The notes under the pieces: model-generated
The model's database searches: none
Told to the model about the DNA's origin: nothing
The model's input: the letters and a program-made list of their open reading frames with translations, nothing else
Part shown: piece after piece, positions 26,265 through 34,498 of the stretch
How the letters are laid out: each line of letters starts with the position of its first letter
Numbering within the stretch: the first letter of the stretch is position 1
Origin: Fulvivirga sp.
GTDB taxonomy: Bacteria; Bacteroidota; Bacteroidia; Cytophagales; Cyclobacteriaceae
NCBI GenBank assembly: GCA_028280565.1
Contig: JANQLQ010000260.1
Coordinates: 84,817 to 122,352, forward strand
Direction: 5' to 3'
DNA length: 37,536 bases
Program-made: the position numbers and the translations under genes

Positions 26265-26771
26265 AACCTGCACTCGATAATCATTCATCACTTTGATGTT
26301 ATCCTGGGGTAGTTTTGGCGAGTAACCTTGGTGAACCTTAGTGCATTTGTGCCTTTGAGGCGAAGCTTCCTCCGCTACGAAGGCACAAATGCACTAAGGG
26401 AACTTCCTTACTACTTAGGCTTCCTTAAAAATTCAATTAGCGTATGGAGGGGAGACCTCCAGGAACAGCGCGGCACATTTGAGGCCTGTGGGTAAGCGGC
26501 CTATAGGGGCTGGATAGCGCGTTCTGCGGGGAAAATGGGCTTGGTTGCTGGCGCCTTTTTCTTTTGGTTCGTTTTCTTTTGGGCGTGCAAAAGAAAATGA
26601 ACACGGGCTTAGAACCACAAAATCTCGCTTAAACTACTCATTTCGAGGTTCGCACTACCCGAAACATCTTAAAAATATTGCCCAATTTGCTAATTATAGA
26701 CGTTTATTATCCAATATAATTTTCAAGAATGCCCTATTTAATCTAGCCCTATTCCTTATCGAGTCCAGGTT
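26265..26771. repeat. Element B: copy of element A interrupted by the 300-bp repeat
   Basis: The ends AACCTGCACTCGATAA (26265-26280) and TTATCGAGTCCAGGTT (26756-26771) are inverted repeats matching at 15 of 16 positions and correspond to the ends of the 198-bp unit at 6312-6509. The left half aligns closely with that unit up to the ...CTTACTAC boundary. A perfect 20-bp hairpin, 26336-26355 with 26380-26399, replaces the 21-bp hairpin of the other copy with different bases. The 300-bp element (26415-26742) sits inside, splitting the right part. The rest of the 26198-26861 gap has no gene. Confidence 0.65.
26415..26742. repeat. 300-bp interspersed element, copy 1
   Basis: A non-coding unit of about 300 bases sharing a long core with copies at 33891-34210 and 37366-37536 (GCGTATGGAGGGG, GCGGCACATTTGAGGCCTG, GGGGAAAATGGGCTT). 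It contains the hairpin TTTTCTTTTG / CAAAAGAAAA (26572-26581, 26588-26597). Its right end, read inverted, is ATTAAATAGGGCA, three bases, TTGAAAATT, matching the left end of the third copy. Small frames inside are low-complexity Phe/Lys/Arg shadows of the hairpin. Confidence 0.7.
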
Positions 26772-26861
26772 AAAACATCCGAAATTTTTACAAATCTCAC
26801 CGAAATTCTTGTACTACCCTTTGCCATCCCCTACCGTTTTAATGTTTAAACGACAATTAAA

Positions 26862-27746
26862 ATGGACCGGAAGAAATTCATACGAAACACAGTAAAAGCG
26901 ATGGTCGGGGCTGCGGCTAGCGGGGCTGCCCTAAAATCAGAAAGCAAATCACAACCCGGTGTTTACACCGAAAAAGTCGGCTTCAACCACTTGCCGCCTA
27001 GAACTTCAAGTTTATCCACTAAAAAAGAAGAAACTATGAAAACAATATTGCACACTGCAGATTCTCGAGGTCATGCAAACCATGGCTGGCTGGATTCTCA
27101 TCACACCTTTAGCTTTGCAAATTATCACGACCCCAAAAGGATGCATTTCGGGGTTTTACGCGTACTTAACGATGATGTTGTAGCACCCGGCAGGGGATTC
27201 GGCACACATCCCCATGACAACATGGAGATCATTTCAATCCCTCTTAGCGGGGACTTAAAGCACGAGGACAGTATGGGGCACAAAGCCATCATCCGGGAAG
27301 GAGATATACAGGTCATGAGCGCGGGTACAGGGATCTTCCACAGCGAATACAATGCTAATGACCACAAAGAGGTAAAATTTTTACAGATATGGCTGTTCCC
27401 AAAAAATAAAAATATAGAACCCCGGTACGACCAGGTATCCATCCAGGAAATGGCAAAAAACAACAGTTTTTACCAGGTATTATCTCCTAATGCCGATGAC
27501 CCGGGTGTGTGGATCCACCAAGATGCCTGGTTCCACTTAGGCGACTTCGATAGCGGTATCACCCAAACCTATCACGTCAAAAAGCAGCAAAATGGAGTGT
27601 ATGTTTTTGTCCTTGAGGGAGAAATAGATATTCACGGCCAAAAGCTGTCGGCCCGGGATGGGTACGGCATTTGGGATACCGGGCAATTTGATGTCAAAAC
27701 AAATAAAAAATCAAAAGTACTTCTCATGGAAGTTCCCATGAACTGA
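26862..27746 (+). CDS. Pirin-family cupin protein with N-terminal extension
   Basis: A 294-residue protein. From Met59 (27036) it is a complete bicupin pirin/YhhW-like protein: MKTILHTADSRGHANHGWLDSHHTFSFANY, metal-ligand motifs THPHDN and HSEYN in the first cupin, and GVYVFVLEGEIDIHGQKL in the second. YhhW-type pirins show quercetinase activity; other pirins act as redox or transcriptional cofactors. Residues 1-58 look like an export leader: DRKKFIRN, then MVGAAASGAALKS. It resembles a Bacteroidota Tat signal but has Arg-Lys instead of Arg-Arg. A good purine-rich leader (AAAAAAGAAGAAACT) precedes ATG 27036, so a cytosolic short form is possible. It begins the block of metabolic genes that runs to the porin. 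Confidence 0.88.
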   Translation: MDRKKFIRNTVKAMVGAAASGAALKSESKSQPGVYTEKVGFNHLPPRTSSLSTKKEETMKTILHTADSRGHANHGWLDSHHTFSFANYHDPKRMHFGVLRVLNDDVVAPGRGFGTHPHDNMEIISIPLSGDLKHEDSMGHKAIIREGDIQVMSAGTGIFHSEYNANDHKEVKFLQIWLFPKNKNIEPRYDQVSIQEMAKNNSFYQVLSPNADDPGVWIHQDAWFHLGDFDSGITQTYHVKKQQNGVYVFVLEGEIDIHGQKLSARDGYGIWDTGQFDVKTNKKSKVLLMEVPMN

Positions 27747-27894
27747 ACTCCCGGCAGGTAGAACAGGTACAGCACAAAAACTGAGGATATCGTCAGCACC
27801 TGGGAATTAGAGAAGTGTCACAGGGAATGACCCCCTAAGTTTGAGCGTGTATGATCTACTCCATTAACCAATACAGACCAAAAAAAAGAACAAA

Positions 27895-28656
27895 ATGAAA
27901 AAGTCAGTTTTAACCTTAGCAATGTTAATGATCGTTTCTTTAACATTCGCTCAATGGAAACAATACAATCCTAACCCCAATAACGATCCGGCTAACGCCT
28001 CTAAAGAGTTATTGAACCCTACTAACCATACACTATTACTGATCGATCACCAAAGCCAAATGGCCTTTGCCGTAGAGTCTCAACCTATTGAAGAGCTCAG
28101 GAACAACTTAGGCCTAGTAAGCGAAACCGCTAAACTATACGATGTTCCCACCATAGTGACTACAGTAGCCTCTAAGTCATTTAGCGGGCCTGTTTTCCCC
28201 GAGATCAGGGACATCTTTACGGATGACAGCAAGTACATTGATCGCTCTACGATGAATTCTTGGGAAGATACGCGCGTGGTAAAAGCTGTAAACGATCATA
28301 AAAAGAAAAAGCTTGTAATCGCAGGTTTATGGACTGAAGTTTGCACACTGACCGCTGCCTTATCCGCCTTAGAAGATGGGTACGATGTATATACGATCAC
28401 TGATGCCAGCGGGGGGATCTCCCAGGAAGCGCATGATATGTCTATCATACGAATGGTACAAGCCGGGGTAAAGCCCATCACATCACTGCAATACCTCCTT
28501 GAAGTACACCGGGACTGGGCTCGTGATGAAACCTACAATGAAGTAGTCAGGATCTCGAAAAAGTATGGTGGGTCTTACGGGCTAGGTATAGACTACATCA
28601 AAACGATGAGCAAATGGATGACCGGCAAAGAAGCAAGCGAGGCTGGAAATAAATAA
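27895..28656 (+). CDS. Exported isochorismatase-family (YcaC-like) cysteine hydrolase
   Basis: A 253-residue protein with a signal peptide (MKKSVLTLAMLMIVSLTFAQ) and an isochorismatase-fold hydrolase domain of the YcaC-like type. The active-site Asp51 is in HTLLLIDHQSQM and the nucleophile Cys150 in VIAGLWTEVC. The position often Lys in the family lies in YIDRSTMNSW, with Arg117, as seen in the YcaC-like group. TDASGG and SIIRMVQAGVKPITSLQYLLE also fit this subgroup. Such enzymes hydrolyse amides or related bonds; the substrate is unknown. Export is unusual, as most relatives are cytosolic. It lies 148 bases downstream of the pirin and 210 before the amidohydrolase, with a hairpin after it. 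Confidence 0.88.
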   Translation: MKKSVLTLAMLMIVSLTFAQWKQYNPNPNNDPANASKELLNPTNHTLLLIDHQSQMAFAVESQPIEELRNNLGLVSETAKLYDVPTIVTTVASKSFSGPVFPEIRDIFTDDSKYIDRSTMNSWEDTRVVKAVNDHKKKKLVIAGLWTEVCTLTAALSALEDGYDVYTITDASGGISQEAHDMSIIRMVQAGVKPITSLQYLLEVHRDWARDETYNEVVRISKKYGGSYGLGIDYIKTMSKWMTGKEASEAGNK

Positions 28657-28712
28657 TACCAAGCCATATAAAAGAAACAATTACGTTCTTTTCATAAAGA
28701 CGCACAAGTTGT

Positions 28713-28753
28713 AAGAGGCAAGAAAAACGGTTAGTATACCCTTCTTGCCTCTT
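28713..28753 (+). terminator. Hairpin after the isochorismatase-like gene
   Basis: AAGAGGCAAGAA (28713-28724) pairs perfectly with TTCTTGCCTCTT (28742-28753) around a 17-base loop, 57 bases after the stop codon. Only a short T-rich stretch follows, so termination may be partial. Confidence 0.5.
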
Positions 28754-28866
28754 CTAAAAAGTAAGAAAAGTTGGGTTACCCGGTAATGCTGACCTTGCTA
28801 GCCATTCATAACCAAAATTTCAAAGACCTTACCTGGTCTATACTTCACTTTTAAAATCACGACATC

Positions 28867-30672
28867 ATGAACACAGTAGCAAAAGCTATCATATTGGCTT
28901 GTTCTGTACTGGCAGGCCTATCTTGCCAGCCTGCACGGGAAGTCAAAGATGCGGCGGATATGATACTCATTAATGGGAAAGTCACTATCATGGACGATCA
29001 GAATACAGTGGCACAGGCCGTAGCCATAAAAGACGGTAAGGTCATGCGCCATGGCACCACGGAGGAGCTAAGCGCTCTAAAAGGGGACAGTACGAAAGTG
29101 ATCGACCTACAAGGCAGGACCGCTATACCCGGGCTCAATGATTCGCATTTACATCTCACCCGGGGGGGTAGGTTTTACAATACCGAGCTGAGGTGGGATG
29201 GGGTGAGATCCTTAAAAAGAGCCTTAGAAATGCTAAAAGAACAAGCCGACAGGACGCCCGAAGGGCAATGGGTGCGAGTGATCGGGGGTTGGAGCCCTTT
29301 CCAGTTTGAAGAGCGCAGATTTCCTACCCCGGAAGAGATCAATGCAGCAGCGCCCAACACCCCGGTTTTTGTCCTTTTTCTGTACAGCCGCGGATGGCTC
29401 AACCAAAAAGGGCTCGAAACTTTAGGGATCGATGAAAATACCCAAGCGCCGGTAGGAGCACGTTTTGAGAAAGGCGCCGACGGCAAGCTCACCGGTGTAT
29501 TACTGGCGGAACCTAATCCCGGCATCCTGTATGCCAGGATCGGCTCTTTACCACCACTGGCACCGGATGAAATGCTTAACTCTACTAAACAATTCTACCG
29601 CGAACTTAATCGTCTTGGGTTGACCAGTGGTATAGATGCCGGTGGTGGAGGGCACAAATTCCCCAATGACTACGTAGGCACGGAGACACTGGCCGAAGCC
29701 GGGGGAATGCCAATTAGGCTATCTTATTACTTATTCCCTCAAAATAAAGGCAGCGAATACCAGGAATTCCAAGACTGGATGGCGACCAATGAAGTGTTCC
29801 ATAACGGGGCTCTACACCTGGATCATGGCTATGAATTGGAAGGCGGTGGTGAATTCCTTGTTTGGTCTGCCGGTGACTTTGAGAACTTCTTAGCGCCTCA
29901 ACCGATGCTGGAAGAGCGCCAAAATTGGCGAAGTGAGTTGAAAGCAGTAGTCACTTTACTCGTGAACAAACAATGGCCATTTAGGATCCATGCCACGTAC
30001 GGTGAAAGTATCGCTAACCTGCTCAATGTCTTTGAAGAAGTGAACGCAGAAACCAACAATGGGTTTAGCAACATCCGTTGGGCCATTGATCATGCGGAGA
30101 CGGCCGGGGAAGCAGAATTAAAGCGGATCAAAGCCTTAAACGGTGGAGTAGCCATACAAGCGCGCATGGCGTATGCCGGTGAGTATTTTGTGGAGCGATA
30201 TGGTGAAGAAAAAGCCATGTCTGCGCCGCCGATCCGTAAAATGTTAGACATGGGTATCCCCGTAGGTGCGGGAACTGATGGCACGCGGGTGGCAAGCTAT
30301 AACCCTTGGCCGGCATTGTATTGGTTGGTCACAGGCAAAACAGTAGGAGGGCTAAAACATATGGATGATGAAAATACCCTCAGCCGTACAGAAGCGCTCT
30401 CCCTTTACACCCAAGGCAGTGCCTGGTTCTCCCAAGAAGAAAATAGCAAAGGTACACTTGAACCTGGTAAGTTTGCAGATATTGCTGTGCTTTCGGGAGA
30501 CTACTTTACAGTGCCAGAGGAAACCATCAATACTTTACAATCGGTATTGACCATAGTGGATGGGAAGGTGGTGTACGCCGCCGAGGAGTTTGCCGCTATG
30601 GACCCCGGCATAGAGGATGTTATACCTGGCTGGTCACCCGTCAAGTACTATGGCGGATACCAGCACCAATAA
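28867..30672 (+). CDS. Lipoprotein YtcJ-like metal-dependent amidohydrolase
   Basis: A 601-residue amidohydrolase of the YtcJ-like group. Its N-terminal signal ends in a lipobox (LSC, Cys20), so it is an envelope lipoprotein. The family's beta-sandwich start is visible (ILINGKVTIMDDQNTVAQAVAIKDGKV), then the metal-binding H94-L-H96 in NDSHLHL, His near 375 in RIHAT, His near 407 in AIDHAE, and Asp near 470 in GAGTDGTRVASYNPW. The C-terminal GTLEPGKFADIAVLSGDYF and VDGKVVYA complete the fold. It hydrolyses C-N bonds of an unknown amide or cyclic substrate. An exported amidohydrolase next to an exported isochorismatase-like hydrolase suggests amide-bond breakdown in the envelope. A strong terminator follows. 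Confidence 0.9.
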   Translation: MNTVAKAIILACSVLAGLSCQPAREVKDAADMILINGKVTIMDDQNTVAQAVAIKDGKVMRHGTTEELSALKGDSTKVIDLQGRTAIPGLNDSHLHLTRGGRFYNTELRWDGVRSLKRALEMLKEQADRTPEGQWVRVIGGWSPFQFEERRFPTPEEINAAAPNTPVFVLFLYSRGWLNQKGLETLGIDENTQAPVGARFEKGADGKLTGVLLAEPNPGILYARIGSLPPLAPDEMLNSTKQFYRELNRLGLTSGIDAGGGGHKFPNDYVGTETLAEAGGMPIRLSYYLFPQNKGSEYQEFQDWMATNEVFHNGALHLDHGYELEGGGEFLVWSAGDFENFLAPQPMLEERQNWRSELKAVVTLLVNKQWPFRIHATYGESIANLLNVFEEVNAETNNGFSNIRWAIDHAETAGEAELKRIKALNGGVAIQARMAYAGEYFVERYGEEKAMSAPPIRKMLDMGIPVGAGTDGTRVASYNPWPALYWLVTGKTVGGLKHMDDENTLSRTEALSLYTQGSAWFSQEENSKGTLEPGKFADIAVLSGDYFTVPEETINTLQSVLTIVDGKVVYAAEEFAAMDPGIEDVIPGWSPVKYYGGYQHQ

Positions 30673-30682
30673 GACCTTAATC

Positions 30683-30719
30683 CCAGCCCCAGGGAGTGGG
30701 TCTCACTCCCTGGGGCTGG
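30683..30719 (+). terminator. Strong intrinsic terminator after the amidohydrolase
   Basis: A perfect 16-bp stem (CCAGCCCCAGGGAGTG, 30683-30698, with its complement at 30704-30719) with a 5-base loop, followed by CTTTCGGTTCTTTT. It starts 10 bases after the stop codon. It separates the amidohydrolase from the YdcZ/porin pair. Confidence 0.8.
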
Positions 30720-30768
30720 CTTTCGGTTCTTTTAACCGTGCATTTTCTTACCAAATTTTAGTGATAGA

Positions 30769-31224
30769 ATGAAAATCATGCAAGTATTTGTATTCATGGC
30801 CGCTGTACTATTGGCCGGGGCAATGCTGCCGGTACAGGCCGGGTTGAACCATAAAATGGGAAATGCAATAGCTAGCCCCGAATATGCCAGCTTTATCTCA
30901 TTTCTTATAGGAACTGTTGGTCTGTTAGGTTACCTATTGTTCATCAAACAAGACCTCGGCGTAATTTCCCAATCCATAAACGCGCCCTGGTATTCCTGGG
31001 CTGCAGGTCTCTTAGGAGCATTTTATGTGACTACGATCATTATCATGACACCACGATTGGGCGTAGCGCTCACTTTTGCCCTCATTGTAACAGGCCAAAT
31101 GCTGATATCCGTGATGCTAGACCACTTTGGGCTTCTAGGCATGCAGGTCCGCGCCATCAATTGGGGGAAAGTTATGGGAATAGTGTGCCTAATTGTCGGT
31201 GTGATCATCATCCGAAAGTCATGA
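30769..31224 (+). CDS. YdcZ/DUF606-type small membrane transporter
   Basis: A 151-residue integral membrane protein with five hydrophobic segments (about residues 4-24, 38-58, 73-95, 100-118 and 131-148). The QAGLNHKMG stretch after the first segment and the small-residue-rich helices fit the DMT_YdcZ / DUF606 family of the drug/metabolite transporter superfamily. Substrate is unknown; small metabolites are likely. Its stop overlaps the next gene's ATG (ATGA, 31221-31224), so translation is coupled to the outer-membrane porin. The pair could move a product of the upstream hydrolases across both membranes, inferred from context. Confidence 0.8.
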   Translation: MKIMQVFVFMAAVLLAGAMLPVQAGLNHKMGNAIASPEYASFISFLIGTVGLLGYLLFIKQDLGVISQSINAPWYSWAAGLLGAFYVTTIIIMTPRLGVALTFALIVTGQMLISVMLDHFGLLGMQVRAINWGKVMGIVCLIVGVIIIRKS

Positions 31225-32600
31225 AAACGAGGGTTAAAGCCGTGATCATATTGGCCAGTGGTTTGCTTTGGATCAATAACGTTTTGGGCCAAGAAAATAC
31301 AACCTTTCCGGAGATAGGGCTCTTACGTGCAGAAGAGGATTACAGCCGCCTGGCAGAACAAGAGTCAACCCGCCTCATCGAACAGCTCAAATATATACCA
31401 CTGGGAAAACGCTCTTACCTAAGCATGGGAGGGGAAGCCCGTTACCTAGCAGAACGATTCCATAATAATGGTTGGGATGAAGCCTCCGGAAACGTAGGCT
31501 GGCTGTTACAACGCTATGTATTACACACGGATTGGCATTTTGGTAATTTCCGAACGTTTGTCCAACTTCATTCTGCACATCAAGGCCTTACCGATGAAGC
31601 GCCTCGTGGAGTGGATGTGGATGAACTCGACTTTCACCAACTTTTTGTAGAGTACAACCTACCTATAACTGCCGGTCAAAACTTGAAGGGCAGGCTGGGC
31701 AGGCAGGAGTTCTGGTTAGGTTCTCGCCGGTTGATCTCCATGAGAGAAGGGCCGAACGTGCGATTGGCCTTTGACGCCGCACGGCTGTTTTATGAAAGGC
31801 CCGGTTTTACAGTAGAGGGCATGTACGCACGGTTAGTCGAAAATGAGCAGGGCGTTTTTGATAATCGATCTACCGAGGAGGAACAATTTTGGGGCATTTA
31901 CAGTGTTACAGAAAACCTTATAGGCCCGTTTAACACAGACTTGTATTACTTAGGCTTTTACAGCACCCTTCGTGAATATGATCAAGGCCAGGCGGATGAA
32001 ACGCGCCATTCCATAGGAACACGGATCTGGAAAAACGGGGCGTTCAAAGTCAACGCAGAAGCTATCTACCAATGGGGCAGTTATGGCAATGGAGATATCA
32101 GCGCCTACACGGTTTCGCTGGATATCTCCAAAAAGACCCGGCTGCCCTTGAATCCTACTTTTGGTATCAAATCAGAAATTGTAAGCGGGGACCGGGATCC
32201 GCTGGACGAAGACTTACAAACTTTTAACGCTTTTTATCCTCGTGGCGCTTATTTTGGCCTGATCGCCTTGATCGGCCCGGCCAATTTGATTGACGTACAC
32301 CCCTCTGTAAGTGTGGGACTCACTAAAAATGTAGGATTCACCTTTGATTGGGACATCTTTTGGAGACATAAGACTGCCGATGGTATTTATGGGCCTAATA
32401 AAGCGTTGGAAAGATCAGGAGAAGGGTCCAACAGCAATTACATTGGCCATCAACCCGGGTTTGAGATTGCTTACGAACCTAACCGGTATTGGTCTTTTTC
32501 CTTAGAGGGTTCATGGTTCATTGCTGGGGATTTCTTTGAAGACACAGGAACAAGCGAAAATGTATTGCATTTTGCCAGCTCTGCACGATTCCGGTTTTGA
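31221..32600 (+). CDS. Alginate-export-like outer-membrane porin
   Basis: A 459-residue outer-membrane beta-barrel. A signal peptide (MKTRVKAVIILASGLLWINNVLGQ) begins at ATG 31221, overlapping the YdcZ stop; a frame open from 31161 gives no signal at its N-terminus, so it is rejected as start. The body matches the alginate_exp (PF13372) pattern: YLSMGGEARYLAERF, LLQRYVLHTDWHFG, LKGRLGRQEFWLGSRRLIS, NVRLAFDAARLFYE, and a C-terminal FASSARFRF with terminal Phe. Members of this family include diverse diffusion porins, not only alginate channels, and nothing here points to alginate. With YdcZ it probably forms a transport pair for the envelope hydrolase block. Confidence 0.85.
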   Translation: MKTRVKAVIILASGLLWINNVLGQENTTFPEIGLLRAEEDYSRLAEQESTRLIEQLKYIPLGKRSYLSMGGEARYLAERFHNNGWDEASGNVGWLLQRYVLHTDWHFGNFRTFVQLHSAHQGLTDEAPRGVDVDELDFHQLFVEYNLPITAGQNLKGRLGRQEFWLGSRRLISMREGPNVRLAFDAARLFYERPGFTVEGMYARLVENEQGVFDNRSTEEEQFWGIYSVTENLIGPFNTDLYYLGFYSTLREYDQGQADETRHSIGTRIWKNGAFKVNAEAIYQWGSYGNGDISAYTVSLDISKKTRLPLNPTFGIKSEIVSGDRDPLDEDLQTFNAFYPRGAYFGLIALIGPANLIDVHPSVSVGLTKNVGFTFDWDIFWRHKTADGIYGPNKALERSGEGSNSNYIGHQPGFEIAYEPNRYWSFSLEGSWFIAGDFFEDTGTSENVLHFASSARFRF

Positions 32601-33058
32601 CCGGGCATGGTCTGTTCGTTACCAGTGAATGGTAATCATCCTTTAACCTTGGTTTGTAAAATGAAGGAACCGGGATACTAAAAACAAGGAAACAAGAAAA
32701 TGGAGACCAGGATTGATCACTGGCCAGCCCTAATGCAAACCTGGATTTACTACTCAATACTCACGACTCAATACTAAAGACTGGACATTGCCCTAGGCTG
32801 ACTGCTTACAATTAAATCGTTGATTATTAAAAAATCAAATCCAATAAATTAGAACGAGTTATGTGATATTAGGAAATCAATAAGGATTTTGTTTTCGCCT
32901 GCCCTGTCGAGAACCTGTCGTTTGGGCAGGCGAATTGATTATTGACACAGGTGGTTAAAACCTCAATACAAACTCAATCATTATAAAGTAAGGACTAAAA
33001 ACGAGGTCTTGAAGTAAACATTGTCCTTGATTGAAGTATTCCAGTTTACCCAAAGGAG
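32601..33058. other. Gene-free stretch between convergent genes
   Basis: No gene seen. It holds a low-complexity run around 32750-32775 (ACTCAATACT repeated with small changes) and the inverted repeat at 32894-32934. The rest is AT-rich. Confidence 0.5.
32894..32934. repeat. 11-bp perfect inverted repeat between convergent genes
   Basis: TTCGCCTGCCC (32894-32904) pairs with GGGCAGGCGAA (32924-32934) with a 19-base loop. No T-tract follows on either strand, so it is not a typical intrinsic terminator and may be a short palindromic repeat. Confidence 0.5.
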
Positions 33059-33481
33059 CTACGCTAGTGCAGCATCCGTCTTATTGAGCCATGCTTTGGC
33101 CTCCTCTAAGTCATCAAATTGCCTTAACTCAAAGTTTTCGATTTTCATAATGGCATCACGGGTCGAAAGCTTGGCAAAGATATTCTTAGGAAGCACGATA
33201 GCTTCAAACAGCAACCCTCCTTGGATCAATTTCGGCATGATCTCTTGGATCATCCAATCCCTGGAACCATCGAAAGAACCCTTCATATTCCTCAGATCAG
33301 CAAGCCATTTGGTGATCCCCCGCGATAAAATTTGGTCGCTCATGAATAAAATAACATTCCGAAAATTGTCCTGTGTACCAAATGTTCCTTCCCACACATA
33401 CGCGATCGTGTTCTTCTCTTGGTCATAATGAACCGAAGCATAGATTTCATTTTTGACCGTCTTAAACTCTTTTAGTAGCAT
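33059..33481 (-). CDS. STAS/SpoIIAA-like domain protein
   Basis: A 140-residue cytosolic protein of the kind often annotated SpoIIAA-like or STAS-like in Bacteroidota. It has an N-terminal strand pair (ASVHYDQEKNTIAYVWEGTFG), helices around FRNVILFMSDQILSRGITKWLADLRNM, and the C-terminal QFDDLEEAKAWLNK helix seen in this group. There is no signal peptide and no conserved phosphorylatable serine that I can fix. Its role is unknown; anti-sigma antagonist activity is not supported. It stands alone, flanked on both sides by repeat-rich gene-free DNA, and runs convergent to the porin gene. Confidence 0.65.
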   Translation of the reverse strand: MLLKEFKTVKNEIYASVHYDQEKNTIAYVWEGTFGTQDNFRNVILFMSDQILSRGITKWLADLRNMKGSFDGSRDWMIQEIMPKLIQGGLLFEAIVLPKNIFAKLSTRDAIMKIENFELRQFDDLEEAKAWLNKTDAALA

Positions 33482-33671
33482 GCAATCTTAGGTTTGATCT
33501 GACTTAAATAATTCAAATTTTAAATCAAAATATTAATAATTAGTTAAATCTCAAATCATACTTGGATGAATAGATAAAAAGATGATAAGCACGTACGAAA
33601 ATAAGTCTTATTAGCAGGCTTGTATCCAGTTCCAAATGGCAGTTAAGCTATTTTTTCAGTCTCGTTCCCAA

Positions 33672-33743
33672 AGTCGGCAGTCGGCAATGGGCAAAAGGTA
33701 ACCCTCATTTTTCTACCTACTGCCTTTTGCCGATTGCTGACTG
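33672..33743. repeat. GTCGGCA-type imperfect hairpin repeat, copy 1
   Basis: GTCGGCAATGGGCAAAAGG and the downstream CCTTTTGCCGATTGCTGAC are imperfect inverted repeats around AACCCTCATTTTT. A second copy in the same orientation lies at 34411-34482 with changed stem bases but kept pairing. It is preceded by TCGTTCCCA, matched by TCGGTCCCA at the other copy. The two copies flank the second 300-bp element. Confidence 0.55.
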
Positions 33744-33890
33744 ATCAAGAACTCCTCAACGGGGAAACAGGATCCATTATCGACACCTCAAATGAAAGTT
33801 AAACTATGATCATGGGTCATAAACGAGAACGCCCGGATTACAAATCCTATGGCCTCGATAAGTACGCATTACGCTCCGCTAAATGCGCAC

Positions 33891-34210
33891 TAGGTGAAGA
33901 GTTGAAATTCAAGTGGCGTATGGAGGGGGGACATCCAGGAACAGCGCGGCACATTTGAGGCCTGTGGGTAAGCGGCCTATAGGGGCTGGACAGTGCGTTT
34001 CGAGGGGAAAATGGGCTTGGTTCCTGGCGCCCTTTTCTTTTGTTTCGTTTTCTTTTGGGCGCGCAAAAGAAAATGAAAACCGGGCTTAGAACCACATAAT
34101 CCCGCGTACACTGCTTATTTAGAGGATCGCACTATCCGAAAAATCTTAAAAATGTAGCCTAATTTGCCAAAATTAAACGCTTTACTATCAAAGCTAATTT
34201 TCAAGGGAGC
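33891..34210. repeat. 300-bp interspersed element, copy 2
   Basis: Shares the core of the copy at 26415-26742 over its whole length, including the TTTTCTTTTG / CAAAAGAAAA hairpin (34048-34057, 34064-34073). A further imperfect hairpin, AGTACGCATT / AATGCGCACT, lies just before it at about 33860-33891. The surrounding 33482-34498 gap contains no gene that I can support. Confidence 0.7.
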
Positions 34211-34265
34211 CTTACACCACGGAAGGAAAACTTGGGAACCATGAGACTGCCAGTACCGTATTGCG

Positions 34266-34350
34266 TTAAGTTAACGTGAGTTTTGGCGTAACACGAGTAC
34301 AGCAAAAAAACTCCCTCAAATGCAACTATTGAAAACCAGCACTTTACCTC
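34266..34350. repeat. Diverged repeat shared with 21062-21175
   Basis: GTTAACGTGAGTT, about 45-50 bases, then TATTGAAAACCAGC matches the block at 21062-21130 in word order and spacing. It appears to be a decayed interspersed element; nothing is encoded. Confidence 0.4.
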
Positions 34351-34410
34351 AGAAGACGCGGTAAATGCCTAGGGGAAACAGGGTAATCTCTTATTTTTCG
34401 GTCCCATTGT

Positions 34411-34482
34411 TAGAGTCGGCAACAGGCAATAAACAATAGGCAACCCTCTATTTTGCCTACTGCTCTTTGCCTATTGCTGACT
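34411..34482. repeat. GTCGGCA-type imperfect hairpin repeat, copy 2
   Basis: GAGTCGGCAACAGGCAATAA and the downstream TTTGCCTATTGCTGACTT are imperfect inverted repeats around AACCCTCTATTTT. It is the partner of 33672-33743 and lies just after the stop codon of the OmpA-family gene, where it may also act in termination (TTTTTG follows). Confidence 0.55.
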
Positions 34483-34498
34483 TGTTTTTGTTCACAGG

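Noticed and set aside
26545-26895. Small ORFs inside the 300-bp element (also 33847-34095)
   Set aside because: The frames shift between copies and mostly encode the Phe/Lys/Arg run made by the hairpin; there is no conserved protein.
32894-32934. Hairpin considered as a bidirectional terminator
   Set aside because: There is no T-tract downstream on either strand, so it is kept only as an inverted repeat.
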